From an uncultured Sphingomonas sp. (GTDB lineage: Bacteria > Pseudomonadota > Alphaproteobacteria > Sphingomonadales > Sphingomonadaceae): a stretch of DNA of 44,804 nt. The translations under genes and the position numbers were made by a program. Positions 24,352 through 33,142 of the stretch are shown in pieces. How positions within the stretch are numbered: the first letter of the stretch is position 1; each line of letters starts with the position of its first letter. The DNA lies in assembly GCA_913774925.1 (NCBI GenBank), contig CAJYKB010000088.1:1-44804 (forward strand). The letters are read 5' to 3'. Below the pieces are notes generated by a model. It did not search any database. It was not told the DNA's origin and saw only the letters and a program-made list of their open reading frames with translations.

Positions 24352-25755
24352 TCATCCCTGACGCAGCCGCCCCACCAGCGCGACATAGGGGCGGTACGCG
24401 ATGAGCACGCAGGTGAGCGACAGCAGCATCATCGCCACGCTGACGATCAGGATCGAGTAATGGATGCTGGCGGGGTCGCGGAAGACGCGGTCGGTCAGCA
24501 GCGCGATCGAGGTCGGCCCCAGCCCCAGCCCCAGCAGGTTGATGACCAGCAGCGAGATGGAGATGGCGGTGCCGCGCATCTGGTTGGGCACCATCTGTTG
24601 CAGGATCGCGGGGCTCAATCCGTTGAGGAAGGTGGGCAGGAACACCGTGGCGGCGAGCGGCCAGATCGCGGCGCGGCCATCTGGCAGCAGCGTATAGGCG
24701 ACGATGAAGGGGATCGTCAGCAGCTTCACCGCGATCGCGGCGCGCAGCCGCCCCGCCGGCCCGTGCCGCCGCGTCATCACGTCGCCCAGCCACCCGCCGC
24801 ACAGCACCCCGGCGGTGCCGAAGGTGAGCAGCAGCAGGCCGTAGGTGTGCCCGATCTCCACCGCGCTCCACCCATGGCGGCGAATGAACAGCGACGGCAC
24901 CCAGGCCGCGACGCCGTACCCCGCCACCGCGGAAAAGCCCATGAACAGATTGATCCCCCAGAAGGCGCGCGCGTTGGTCCGCAGAAACGCGACGACCTCC
25001 CCCAGCGGCACCGCGGCGACCGTCGCGGCACCGTCCGCGCCGGTGCCGTGGCGCAGCGCCCCCGTGCGCGCCGGCTCGCGCAGCGACAGCGCCAGCGCCG
25101 CTACCGCCAGGCCGGGCAGGCCGATCAGCAGGAACACGCTCTGCCACGGCCGCACCTCCCCCACCAGCGGCAGCAGTAGCGGCCCGGAGCGCAGCGCGCC
25201 CTGGATGATCGTCGCGCCGATCACCAGCGCCAGCCCGCCGCCGATGAAGATGCCGATGCTGTAGACCGCCAGCGGCAGCCCGACCTTATGCGGCGGAAAA
25301 TGGTCGCCGATCAGCGAGTTGGCCGCGGGCGTCAGCACCGCCTCGCCCCCGCCCACCCCCATGCGCAGCAGCAGCAGCGCCGGGAACGTCCGCACCAGCC
25401 CGCACGCCGCGGTGGCGAGGCTCCAGAACGCCACGCCCGCCGCGACCAGCGCGGTACGGCGGCGCGTGTCGACCAGCCGGCCGAGCGGCAGCCCGACCAG
25501 CACGTTGCACAAGGCGAACGCCATCCCCTGCAACAGGCTGATCTGCGTGTCGCTGAGCGACAGGTCGCGCTTCATCGGCTCGACCAGCAGGCTCAGGATC
25601 TGTCGGTCGAGGAAGGAGAAGACATAGGCGACCGTCAGCACCGCGACGACGTACCAACCGTAGGCCGGACGCGGATAATCCTCGATCGCGCTGTTTACCG
25701 GCCGCGCCGATCGGATAACCGCCTCCGGCGCCGGCATCGCTTCCACCTGTTCCAT
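24352..25755 (-). CDS. MFS transporter, partner of TonB receptor module
   Basis: This 467-residue transporter has 12 membrane segments. The first region is YGWYVVAVLTVAYVFSFLDRQILSLL, and motif A appears as GLPLGRLVDTRRR. This FLDRQ-type MFS branch (spinster-like or ACS-like) is frequent in sphingomonads next to TonB receptors and catabolic genes for organic acids or aromatics. The ATG at 25755 has a GGGGAGG ribosome site eight bases upstream. The upstream box at 25787-25801 matches the one before the receptor gene. This places both transport steps, outer and inner membrane, in one regulon. The substrate is unknown. Confidence 0.87.
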   Translation of the reverse strand: MEQVEAMPAPEAVIRSARPVNSAIEDYPRPAYGWYVVAVLTVAYVFSFLDRQILSLLVEPMKRDLSLSDTQISLLQGMAFALCNVLVGLPLGRLVDTRRRTALVAAGVAFWSLATAACGLVRTFPALLLLRMGVGGGEAVLTPAANSLIGDHFPPHKVGLPLAVYSIGIFIGGGLALVIGATIIQGALRSGPLLLPLVGEVRPWQSVFLLIGLPGLAVAALALSLREPARTGALRHGTGADGAATVAAVPLGEVVAFLRTNARAFWGINLFMGFSAVAGYGVAAWVPSLFIRRHGWSAVEIGHTYGLLLLTFGTAGVLCGGWLGDVMTRRHGPAGRLRAAIAVKLLTIPFIVAYTLLPDGRAAIWPLAATVFLPTFLNGLSPAILQQMVPNQMRGTAISISLLVINLLGLGLGPTSIALLTDRVFRDPASIHYSILIVSVAMMLLSLTCVLIAYRPYVALVGRLRQG

Positions 25756-25786
25756 CGCCCGATCCTCCCCTGCCCGCAAGAGACAC

Positions 25787-25801
25787 CTTATTGGTGCGAT
25801 G
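25787..25801. promoter_or_regulatory. Shared regulatory box upstream of MFS gene, copy 2
   Basis: The plus strand reads cttattggtgcgatg and matches copy 1 at 22662-22676 in 14 of 15 bases, in the same orientation relative to the regulated gene. Here the core forms a dyad, CACC-TTATT-GGTG. It sits 32-46 bases upstream of the MFS start, in the region shared with the divergent catalase gene. Confidence 0.55.
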
Positions 25802-25930
25802 TACAATAGCCCGTGTAATGTCGACCGCAATCGGCCGCGCTTGCGCTCCGGCATTTTTGCCGAGCGATGCCACCTATTTAGCGTGGGCTCGTTCAGCCTC
25901 CCGATCCCTATCGCGATCCGAGGACGATTG

Positions 25931-28003
25931 ATGAGCAACGACAGCACGCACACCGGCCATGGCGGCGAGACGCATCAGCAGGCCGGGGATGACGCCGCGG
26001 TGCTGACGACCAATCACGGCGTCCCGATCAGCGACAATCAGAACAGCCTAAAATCCGGCGCGCGCGGCCCCACGCTGCTGGAGGATTTCGTCCTGCGCGA
26101 AAAGATTTTCCACTTCGACCACGAGCGTATCCCGGAGCGGATTGTCCACGCACGCGGATCGGGCGCACACGGCGTGTTCGAGGCGACGGCGGACATCAGC
26201 GACCTCAGCAAGGCCGCGGTCTTCACCAAGGGCGAGAAGACCGAGGTGTTCGTGCGCTTCTCGACCGTCGCGGGTGGCGCGGGCTCGGTCGACACGCCGC
26301 GCGACGTGCGCGGCTTCGCGGTGAAATTCTACACCCGCGAGGGCAATTGGGACCTCGTCGGCAACAACATCCCCGTTTTCTTCATCCAGGATGCGATCAA
26401 GTTCCCCGATCTGGTCCATTCGGTGAAGATGGAGGCGGATCGCGCCTATCCGCAGGCGGGCAGCGCGCACGACACCTTCTGGGACTGGGCGAGCCTGATG
26501 CCCGAGACGACGCACATGCTGATGTGGGCGATGTCGGACCGCACGCTGCCGCGCAGCTTCCGCACGATGGAGGGGTTCGGCGTTCACACGTTCAAGCTGG
26601 TCAATGCGGAGGGCAAGGCGCATTTCGTCAAGTTCCACTGGAAGCCGAAGCTGGGGCTGCAATCGACGATCTGGGACGAGGCATTGAAGCTTCAGGCCGC
26701 CGACAACGACTATCAGCGCCGCGACCTGTGGGAGGCGATCGACACCGGCGCCTTCCCCGAGTGGGAGCTGGGTATCCAGGTCTTCGACCAGGCCTTCGCC
26801 GAGGCGCAGCCGTATGACGTGCTGGATGCCACCAAGCTGATCCCGGAGGACGATGTCCCCGTCCGCATCATCGGCACGCTGACGCTGAACCGCACTCCGG
26901 ACAATTTCTTCGCCGAGACGGAGCAGGTCGCGTTCCTGCCGACGAACGTCGTGCCGGGGATCGACTTCTCCAACGACCCGCTGCTGCAGGGGCGGCTGTT
27001 CAGCTATCTCGACACGCAGAATTCGCGGCTGGGGACGACCAACTTCCACCAGATCCCGATCAACGCGCCGCGCTGCCCGTTCGGCAACTTCCAGCGCGAC
27101 GGGAAGATGCAGACGCACGTACCCAAGGGCCGCGCCAATTACGAGCCCAACAGCTTGGCCGCGCATGGCGAGGACGGCGGTCCGCGCGAAAGCCCGACGC
27201 GCGGCTTCGCGACGGTGAACGCCGCAACCGGCCCCGACGAGCAGGGCGACAAGCTGCGCATCCGCGCCGAGCTGTTCGCGGATCACTACAGCCAGGCGCG
27301 GCTCTTCTATCGCTCGCAGACCGAAAGCGAGCAGGCGCATATCGCGTCGTCGTTCGTGTTCGAACTGTCGAAGGTCGGGGTGCTGGATCAGGTGCCGCCG
27401 CGCATGGTCGCCAATTTGCGCAACGTCGACGAGGATCTGGCGCGTCGCGTCGCCGAGGGGCTGGGGATCGACCTGCCTGAAAAGGCGAAGGCGGCGCGCG
27501 AGCCGGTCGACATGACGCCGTCCGACGCGCTGTCGATCCACAAGAACATGAAGGACACGCTGGAGGGTCGCGCGGTGGGCATCCTGTTCGCGGACGGCAG
27601 CGACGCCGCGACGCTCGACGCGCTGACCGCGGCGGTCGACAGCGCCGGGGGCAAGCCGGTGCTGGTGTCGCCCAAGGTCGGCGGCGCGACATTGTCGGAC
27701 GGCAGCAAGCGCAAGGCGGACGGGCAGCTCGCGGGCACGCCGTCGCAGCTGTTCGACGCGGTGGCGGTGGTGCTTTCGGACGGGGGCTGCGCGGCGCTGC
27801 TGAAGGAAGCCGCGGCGATGCAGTTCGTGATGGATGCGTTCGGGCATCTCAAGGCGATCGGCGCGAGCGACGCGGCGCGCCCGTTGCTCGACAAGGCCGG
27901 GGTGGAACCGGACGCCGGCGTCACCGCGGCGGACGGATCGTTCGTCGCGGCGGCGGCGAAGCGCTTCTACGACCGCGAGCCGAAGGTGCGGACGCTAGCG
28001 TGA
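25931..28003 (+). CDS. katE: Large-subunit catalase (HPII type)
   Basis: This 690-residue clade II catalase decomposes hydrogen peroxide in the cytoplasm. The distal histidine is in [12 protein letters not shown] near residue 73, the asparagine is in [11 protein letters not shown] near 145, and the proximal tyrosine is in [14 protein letters not shown] near 358. The C-terminal flavodoxin/DJ-1-like extension runs from about 560 ([20 protein letters not shown]), which distinguishes it from small catalases. The ATG at 25931 follows GAGGA. The stop overlaps the glutaminase start (GTGA), so the two are coupled. It is divergent from the MFS gene. Confidence 0.95.
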   Translation: MSNDSTHTGHGGETHQQAGDDAAVLTTNHGVPISDNQNSLKSGARGPTLLEDFVLREKIFHFDHERIPERIVHARGSGAHGVFEATADISDLSKAAVFTKGEKTEVFVRFSTVAGGAGSVDTPRDVRGFAVKFYTREGNWDLVGNNIPVFFIQDAIKFPDLVHSVKMEADRAYPQAGSAHDTFWDWASLMPETTHMLMWAMSDRTLPRSFRTMEGFGVHTFKLVNAEGKAHFVKFHWKPKLGLQSTIWDEALKLQAADNDYQRRDLWEAIDTGAFPEWELGIQVFDQAFAEAQPYDVLDATKLIPEDDVPVRIIGTLTLNRTPDNFFAETEQVAFLPTNVVPGIDFSNDPLLQGRLFSYLDTQNSRLGTTNFHQIPINAPRCPFGNFQRDGKMQTHVPKGRANYEPNSLAAHGEDGGPRESPTRGFATVNAATGPDEQGDKLRIRAELFADHYSQARLFYRSQTESEQAHIASSFVFELSKVGVLDQVPPRMVANLRNVDEDLARRVAEGLGIDLPEKAKAAREPVDMTPSDALSIHKNMKDTLEGRAVGILFADGSDAATLDALTAAVDSAGGKPVLVSPKVGGATLSDGSKRKADGQLAGTPSQLFDAVAVVLSDGGCAALLKEAAAMQFVMDAFGHLKAIGASDAARPLLDKAGVEPDAGVTAADGSFVAAAAKRFYDREPKVRTLA

Positions 28004-28929
28004 GCGAAGGTCTCGCAAACGTCCTGCGCGACATCGCGGCGGAGATCATCGCGGATGCCACCTCGATCGAGCGCGCCGCGGATGCCAAGGAGGAGGGGCT
28101 GGCACCCGGCCCCTTCGGCATCGCGGTGACGTTGCAGGACGGCGGGACGATGCGTGCGGGGGCGGCGGACACGCCGTTCCCGCTGCAAAGCATCGCCAAG
28201 GTCTTTACGCTGCAACTGGCGCTCGCCGCGATCGGTGACCGGCTGTTCGAACGGGTCGGGCGCGAGCCATCGGGCGATCCGTTCAACTCGATCGTCGACC
28301 TGGAGCGCACCAACGGCATTCCGCGCAATCCGTTCGTCAATGCGGGTGCCCTGGTGACGGTGGATGCGCTGCTGGAATCGCGCGGTGGCGACGACACGCC
28401 GCTGGCGCTGGTCGAGCGCGAGGTCGGCGGCGCGCGCGTGACGCTGGACGACGAGGTGCTGGCGAGCGAAGAGGAAGCCGGCGACCTCAACCGCGCGATG
28501 CTGAGCTTCATGCGCCACCACGACAATCTGCGCTGCCCGCCCGATGCGGTGATGCGCGCCTATGTCGAGCAATGCGCGATCTCGCTGGACACCGCAGGGC
28601 TGTCGCGCGCGGGGCTGTTCCTGTCGCGCACGCGGCTGGACGGCGACGAAGCGGCACGCCAGCGCGCGCGGCTCCAGCGGCGGATGCTCGCGCTGATGAT
28701 GACGTGCGGCCATTACGACGGTTCGGGCGACTTCGCGCTGCGCGTCGGCCTGCCCGCTAAGAGCGGGGTCGGTGGGGGGATCCTGGCGATCGTGCCGGAC
28801 GTCGCGTCGGTCGCGGTCTGGTCACGCAACCTGGATCAGCACGGCAATTCGATCCTGGGCGTCCGCGCGCTGGAGATGCTGGCGTACCGCACCGGCTGGT
28901 CGGTGTTCGGGCCGCCCGCCGCCGGCTGA
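28000..28929 (+). CDS. glsA: Glutaminase (serine beta-lactamase fold)
   Basis: This 309-residue glutaminase converts glutamine to glutamate and ammonia. The catalytic S-x-x-K is in FPLQSIAKVFTLQLAL (Ser about 64, Lys about 67). Other family blocks include NSIVDLERTNGIPRNPFVNAGAL and LMMTCGHYDGSGDFALRVGLPAKSGVGGGI. The length is normal. The GTG at 28000 overlaps the katE stop by four bases, so translation should be coupled. Ammonia released by glutaminase is known in other bacteria to buffer acid, so the pairing could serve combined acid and oxidative stress; this is inference. Confidence 0.92.
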   Translation: MSEGLANVLRDIAAEIIADATSIERAADAKEEGLAPGPFGIAVTLQDGGTMRAGAADTPFPLQSIAKVFTLQLALAAIGDRLFERVGREPSGDPFNSIVDLERTNGIPRNPFVNAGALVTVDALLESRGGDDTPLALVEREVGGARVTLDDEVLASEEEAGDLNRAMLSFMRHHDNLRCPPDAVMRAYVEQCAISLDTAGLSRAGLFLSRTRLDGDEAARQRARLQRRMLALMMTCGHYDGSGDFALRVGLPAKSGVGGGILAIVPDVASVAVWSRNLDQHGNSILGVRALEMLAYRTGWSVFGPPAAG

Positions 28930-28946
28930 ACGGCGGCGGCGCGACG

Positions 28947-29642
28947 TCAGGAGGCGATCGGCGGCGCGGTCAAAGCGTGGACGCGCAGGCGGGGGAAGAC
29001 CTCCGCCAGCGGCTTCACGTCAGGCAGGACATAGACATAGCCGCCCTTCCTGCGAAACTTCGGACTGAGCACGCTGGCGTAGAAGGCGCGCGGGACGTTG
29101 ATGCAGCCGAAGGTGATGCGGTGCTGCGCGGGGTCGGGCGAGGCCATCCGTGCGGCGCGCTTCTCCCCCTTCGCCGCGTCGGACGGGATCGCGTGGATCG
29201 CGACGCTGTTGGCGTAATCGACCCACAGCACGCTGGTGCGCCCGGCGGCATAGCCGAACTTCGCGAGATAGCGGCCCGCCGGCGTGGTCTTCTCCGCCGG
29301 ACCGATCTCCTCCAGCTTCTTCGCGCCGACGCCCGGCGTGGCATCGTCGCCGAGCGCGATGCCGATCAGCACCGGCACCTGCGCCAGCGGCATGCCGCGC
29401 GCGTCGAAGAGAGTGAGCGACGCGGCCTTCTTGTCGATGACCGCGAAGGGCAGCTTGCGATTGTCGCCAGAGGTCGCGACCCAGTCGGCGACGAAGCGGG
29501 TATCGGCGGACGGGAAGATCGGCGCCCGTACGACCGGTGCGGCCGCCGCCGCGGGGCGCGCGGGTTTGCGCTTTACGGGGGCAGCATCGGCAGCGACACT
29601 CGTCAGCATCAGGCCGACGAACAGCGGCATCATCGTCTTCAT
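28947..29642 (-). CDS. Exported L,D-transpeptidase (YkuD) family protein
   Basis: This 231-residue protein has a signal peptide (MKTMMPLFVGLMLTSVAADA) and a proline/alanine-rich linker, then a YkuD domain. The active site is HAIPSD near residue 150 and ITFGCINVPRAFY near 185, which contains the nucleophilic cysteine. The usual S/T-H-G-C is replaced by T-F-G-C, so the second histidine is missing; a subset of YkuD proteins shares this feature. The enzymes crosslink peptidoglycan or attach proteins to it in the periplasm. It is convergent with glsA and lies 73 bases downstream of a small lipoprotein gene on the same strand. Confidence 0.87.
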   Translation of the reverse strand: MKTMMPLFVGLMLTSVAADAAPVKRKPARPAAAAAPVVRAPIFPSADTRFVADWVATSGDNRKLPFAVIDKKAASLTLFDARGMPLAQVPVLIGIALGDDATPGVGAKKLEEIGPAEKTTPAGRYLAKFGYAAGRTSVLWVDYANSVAIHAIPSDAAKGEKRAARMASPDPAQHRITFGCINVPRAFYASVLSPKFRRKGGYVYVLPDVKPLAEVFPRLRVHALTAPPIAS

Positions 29643-29715
29643 CGCGTCTCCAGCAGCGAAGGCGGCGGCTCCGCAAGGGGAGCCGCCGCCATGGTCGCCT
29701 GTCTCGGTCGTGGGA

Positions 29716-30024
29716 TCAGTGGCGCGGGCGCTTGCCGCGACGCTCCTGCTCCTGAAGCCGCTGCTCGACGCCGTCGACGCGCCCGTTCAGCTGGTCGAGC
29801 CTCTGGCCGTGCTGCTGCACCTGGCCGGACGCGGCCTGCGCCTCCGCCAGCGCCTGCTTGGCCGTCCCGTCGGTGGCCTGCAGCTGCGTCTCCAGCGCGC
29901 CGACGCGGGCGCTGACCGGCGCGACCTGCTCGCGCACATAGGACTTCGTGGCGCAGCCGGCGAGGCCGGGGGCGACCAGCAGCGCGAGGACCGCAGGGGA
30001 CAGCTTCGTCAGGATGGGGGGCAT
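29716..30024 (-). CDS. Small coiled-coil lipoprotein
   Basis: This 102-residue protein has a type II signal peptide with a clear lipobox, APGLAGC, near residue 20. After CATKSYVREQV comes a continuous helix with heptad spacing (VGALETQLQATDGTAKQAL, then QLNGRVDGVEQRLQEQ) that should form a coiled coil like Braun lipoprotein or alanine-zipper lipoproteins. It ends in a basic tail, RRGKRPRH. The ATG at 30024 follows GGAAG at six bases. It precedes the L,D-transpeptidase gene on the same strand. Whether it is a substrate of that enzyme is unknown. Confidence 0.75.
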   Translation of the reverse strand: MPPILTKLSPAVLALLVAPGLAGCATKSYVREQVAPVSARVGALETQLQATDGTAKQALAEAQAASGQVQQHGQRLDQLNGRVDGVEQRLQEQERRGKRPRH

Positions 30025-30214
30025 CGCGTTCTTCCAACAGTTGATGGTCGCGGGAGGGAGCCAGCGTGACGTCATGGCGGCAAGACACGCGGCGACGATG
30101 CGAGACACGAACACGACAGATCGAGACGATCGCCGCCGCAAACGACTTGGAACGGCGGCGGAAAACGCAATTTTTCTTGTCAGATGAACGCAGTATGAAC
30201 TTGGCGGGCGATCG

Positions 30215-30796
30215 TTACTTCCTCGATTCGGTCCCTGCGGCGAACGGATCGAGCGGGATGCCGCTTGTGCCGCGCCCCGGCTTCGACGCCGCGGCGGGGG
30301 CGGTGCGGCGGCGCTCGACACAAGTGCGCAGCGCCGCGATCGCGGTCCCGCTGCCCGCAAGCGACAATTCCTCCACGCGCACGGTCCCGCGGCGGACGTG
30401 CAGGAACGCCGAGGTCGCCAGGTTGCGCGGAAAGGTCGCGCCGAAGGTGGTGACGAAGCCGCGGCGCCCCTCCGCCACGATCCCGATCGCGTCGTGGCGC
30501 GGGAAGGCGGCGTTCGACAGGCGGAAGTCGAGCTTCAGCCGCTCGCGCGCGCGGATCGACCAATTGGCGTTGAGCAGGGTTAGCCGGTTGCTGCCGTCGG
30601 TATCCAGCCCGAGCTGCAGCACCGTCTCGCGCGGGGCGGGGTAGGCACGGGTGACGAAACAGCCCTTGCCGTCGCTGCTGGGCGACAGCGTCCAGCCGCC
30701 ACCCACGTCGCGGACGGCATCGTCCTGCGCGGTCGCGGCGGTGCTTGCCAGCAGGGCGGCGGCGACCGCCAGAGCGCGGCATCCATTCGTCATCAT
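30215..30796 (-). CDS. Exported protein of unknown function
   Basis: This 193-residue protein has a signal peptide (MMTNGCRALAVAAALLASTA then ATAQ). The mature part is beta-rich (GGGWTLSPSSDGKGCFVTRAYP, RLTLLNANWSIRAR) and ends in a proline/glycine/alanine tail. It holds two cysteines, near residues 46 and 158, that could pair in the periplasm. No family was recognised. It starts 12 bases after the old-yellow-enzyme gene and may be the last gene of that operon. Confidence 0.7.
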   Translation of the reverse strand: MMTNGCRALAVAAALLASTAATAQDDAVRDVGGGWTLSPSSDGKGCFVTRAYPAPRETVLQLGLDTDGSNRLTLLNANWSIRARERLKLDFRLSNAAFPRHDAIGIVAEGRRGFVTTFGATFPRNLATSAFLHVRRGTVRVEELSLAGSGTAIAALRTCVERRRTAPAAASKPGRGTSGIPLDPFAAGTESRK

Positions 30797-30808
30797 CTAT
30801 CGTCTCGT

Positions 30809-31891
30809 TCAGGCTGCGTCCTCGGCGACGAAACCCGGCCAGCCGCTCATGTATCCGATGAATGCCGCGCCCAGCCCCTCGTCCGCCAGATGCCGCGCGG
30901 TAACCGGCAGCGGCGGCGAGGTGAAGTCCGGATCGGCACGGACGCGTTCGGGGAAGTCGTGGCGCAGGATCGCCGCGCGTCCGATCACCGCGAAGTCGCA
31001 CCCCGCCGCGATCACCGCGCGCGCCTCCGCCCCGCTCATGATCTTGCCCGCCGCGCCCAGCCTGACGTTCCCGCGCGGCAGGTCGGTGAAATAGGCGAGC
31101 AGCGGGCGGCCCTTGTGCTCCTCCTCGACCGGCTCCTTCGCCACGTCCCACAGCGACATGTCGAGATAGTCGATGACCCCGGCGCTGAGGAATGCGGCGG
31201 CGACCTCGCGGATCTCCATCAGCTTCAGCCCGAACCGCTCGGGCGACAGCCGCAGTCCGATCTGGAAATCGGGGCGACAGGCAGCGCGGATTTCGTCGAC
31301 GATCTCCACGATCAGCCGCGCGCGATTCTCCAGCGTGCCGCCGTAGCGATCGGTGCGCCGGTTGATCTCCGCGGACAGGAATTGCGCGAGGATATAGCCG
31401 TGCGCGCCGTGTACCTCGACGCCGTCGAACCCGGCGTCCTGCGCGCGCCGCGCCGCCGCGACGAAGTCGTCGCGCAGCCGCTCGACCTCCGCCAGCGACA
31501 GCCCGCGCGCGCCGGTATCCGGGTCATCCGAGGGGCAGGCGGGCGTCCCCACCAGATCGGCGGGCGAGCGGTTGCCGGCATGGTGCAGCTGTACCGAAGA
31601 CACCGACCCTTCCGCGCGGATCGCCGCCGCCAGCCGCGTCAGCCCGGGCAGCTGCGCATCGTCGAAGATGCCGAGCTGCCCCGGAAACCCCTGCCCGCCC
31701 GGCTGGACGTGCGCCGCGGCGGTCATCGTCAACCCGAAGCCGCCCGCGGCGCGCTTCGTCAGCCAATGATGCTCGTCGTCGGACAGGCGACCATCGGCAT
31801 GGCTCTGCTGGTTGGTCAGCGGGGCGAGCATGAAGCGGTTGCGCCACGCGGGCCCGCGCCCCAGCGACAGGGGTTCGAACAGGTCGGTCAT
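30809..31891 (-). CDS. NADH:flavin oxidoreductase (old yellow enzyme family)
   Basis: This 360-residue FMN enzyme has a TIM-barrel plan. RFMLAPLTNQQ forms the FMN-binding start. QLHHAGNRS and DGVEVHGAHGYILAQFLS, which contains the substrate-binding H-G-A-H, are followed by NRRTDRYGGTLENRARLIVEIV, the family signature. The C-terminal phosphate site is CDFAVIGRAAILRHDFP. It would reduce activated C=C bonds of enones or related compounds using NAD(P)H. The start at 31891 is 40 bases after the stop of the crotonase gene, so the two share a transcript. Confidence 0.9.
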   Translation of the reverse strand: MTDLFEPLSLGRGPAWRNRFMLAPLTNQQSHADGRLSDDEHHWLTKRAAGGFGLTMTAAAHVQPGGQGFPGQLGIFDDAQLPGLTRLAAAIRAEGSVSSVQLHHAGNRSPADLVGTPACPSDDPDTGARGLSLAEVERLRDDFVAAARRAQDAGFDGVEVHGAHGYILAQFLSAEINRRTDRYGGTLENRARLIVEIVDEIRAACRPDFQIGLRLSPERFGLKLMEIREVAAAFLSAGVIDYLDMSLWDVAKEPVEEEHKGRPLLAYFTDLPRGNVRLGAAGKIMSGAEARAVIAAGCDFAVIGRAAILRHDFPERVRADPDFTSPPLPVTARHLADEGLGAAFIGYMSGWPGFVAEDAA

Positions 31892-31931
31892 GTCATCCTT
31901 TCTCGTCGCGGGCGCGGCATGTCGCCGTGTC

Positions 31932-32825
31932 TCAGGAATAGGCCTGCTCCTCCCACCATGGCACGAAGTCGGGCATGTGGCTGCTCACCCGGTCGGGATA
32001 GACCGGCGTGCGCTTCTCCAGGAACGAGGTGACCCCCTCCTTCGCATCGCCCGAGCGCCCGCGCGACAGGATCGCGCGGCTGTCGACCTTGTGCGCGTCC
32101 ATCGGGTGCGCATAGCCCAGGCCCCGCCACAGCATCTGCCGCGTCAGCGCGACGGAGACGGGCGCGGTATTGTCCGCGATCTCGCGCGCGATCGCGTTGG
32201 CGCGGGCGAGCAGCTGGTCGGCGGGGACGACTTCCGTCACCAGTCCTCCGGCCTGCGCCTCCGCCGCATCGAACACGCGGCCCGAATAGCACCATTCCAG
32301 CGCCTGGCTGATCCCGACGACGCGCGGCAGGAAGTAGCTCGACGCCGCCTCCGGCACGATCCCGCGGCGCGCGAAGACGAACCCCATGCGCGCGCTGTCG
32401 CTGGCGAGGCGGATGTCCATCGGCAGCGTCATGGTGGAGCCGACGCCCACCGCGGGGCCGTTGATCGCCGCGATCACCGGCTTCAGGCATTCGAAGATGC
32501 GCAGCGTCAGCCGCCCGCCGCCGTCGCGCGCCTCCTCCATCTCGTAGGTCAGCGTCTTGGTCCCGCCGCCCTTCTCCGGCCGGTCGGTGCGGTTGTCATA
32601 GTCGAAGGTCTTGGCGCCGGCCGACAGGTCCGCACCCGCGCAGAACGCGCGTCCCGCGCCGGTGACGATCACGCAGCGCACGTCGTCGTCGGCATCGACC
32701 GCGTCGAAGGCGGCGATCATCTCGTGCATCATCGTGCCGGTGAAGGCGTTCAGCTTTTCCGGCCGGTTCAGCGTGATCGTGGCGACGCCGTCGGCGACCT
32801 CGTAGATGATCTGCTCATAAGCCAC
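31932..32825 (-). CDS. Enoyl-CoA hydratase/isomerase (crotonase) family protein
   Basis: This 297-residue crotonase has the signature VRCVIVTGAGRAFCAGADLS, which forms the first half of the oxyanion hole. The second half is in IAAINGPAVGVGSTMTLPMDIRLAS, followed by GIVPEAASSYFLPRVVG, where the glutamate base is expected. The C-terminal region ends in an extended tail. The start is a GTG at 32825 with GGAGAG seven bases upstream. It would hydrate an enoyl-CoA or carry out related CoA chemistry. A good promoter lies 32-60 bases upstream, so it heads the operon crotonase, old yellow enzyme, exported protein. Confidence 0.88.
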   Translation of the reverse strand: MAYEQIIYEVADGVATITLNRPEKLNAFTGTMMHEMIAAFDAVDADDDVRCVIVTGAGRAFCAGADLSAGAKTFDYDNRTDRPEKGGGTKTLTYEMEEARDGGGRLTLRIFECLKPVIAAINGPAVGVGSTMTLPMDIRLASDSARMGFVFARRGIVPEAASSYFLPRVVGISQALEWCYSGRVFDAAEAQAGGLVTEVVPADQLLARANAIAREIADNTAPVSVALTRQMLWRGLGYAHPMDAHKVDSRAILSRGRSGDAKEGVTSFLEKRTPVYPDRVSSHMPDFVPWWEEQAYS

Positions 32826-32856
32826 CGCATCTCTCCTCGCTCTGTTCGTTGCTGGC

Positions 32857-32885
32857 ATAACAGAACTTATGGAGCGCGAGGTCAA
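32857..32885 (-). promoter_or_regulatory. Sigma-70-type promoter of the crotonase operon
   Basis: On the minus strand TTGACC (32885-32880), a 17-base spacer and TGTTAT (32862-32857) give a strong match to the housekeeping promoter pattern. The spacer and -10 also contain ataagttctgttat, a near-palindrome that could be a repressor site. Confidence 0.6.
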
Positions 32886-32960
32886 TGGCGTTGCGTGTCG
32901 GTCGGCCCGAACGTGATCGACACCTCTGCGGACTTCATGCATCGCTCGGCAGTCTCACCG

Positions 32961-33048
32961 TTCCCCGGCGACGGCCGGGGCCCAGTTGGCATGGCTGTGC
33001 GGTTTGTTGGCAACGTCCCGCATCTGGACCCCGGCCTTCGCCGGGGAA
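32961..33048. repeat. Inverted intergenic repeat, ttccccggcg family
   Basis: The arms ttccccggcgacggccgggg (plus cccag) and ctggaccccggccttcgccg (plus gggaa) are largely complementary and enclose about 40 bases. The same arrangement occurs at 37689-37776 with similar length and end sequences. This indicates a dispersed, mobilised or expanded repeat family. Confidence 0.8.
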
Positions 33049-33142
33049 CAAGGGACGGTCGAAGGTTTCGATGTAATCCGCGAGCCCCTACCGGCCTCGT
33101 AGAAGAAACGGGACCCCGGGGCCAAGCCCGGGGTGACGTGCG

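Larger units (their letters stand above)
32826..33142. other. Intergenic stretch with promoter and two palindromic repeats
   Basis: No gene was seen in these 317 bases. They hold the crotonase promoter (32857-32885), a long inverted repeat at 32961-33048 and a GC-rich hairpin repeat at 33111-33138. Short open frames here are out of step with the local coding pattern and lack ribosome sites. Confidence 0.7.
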
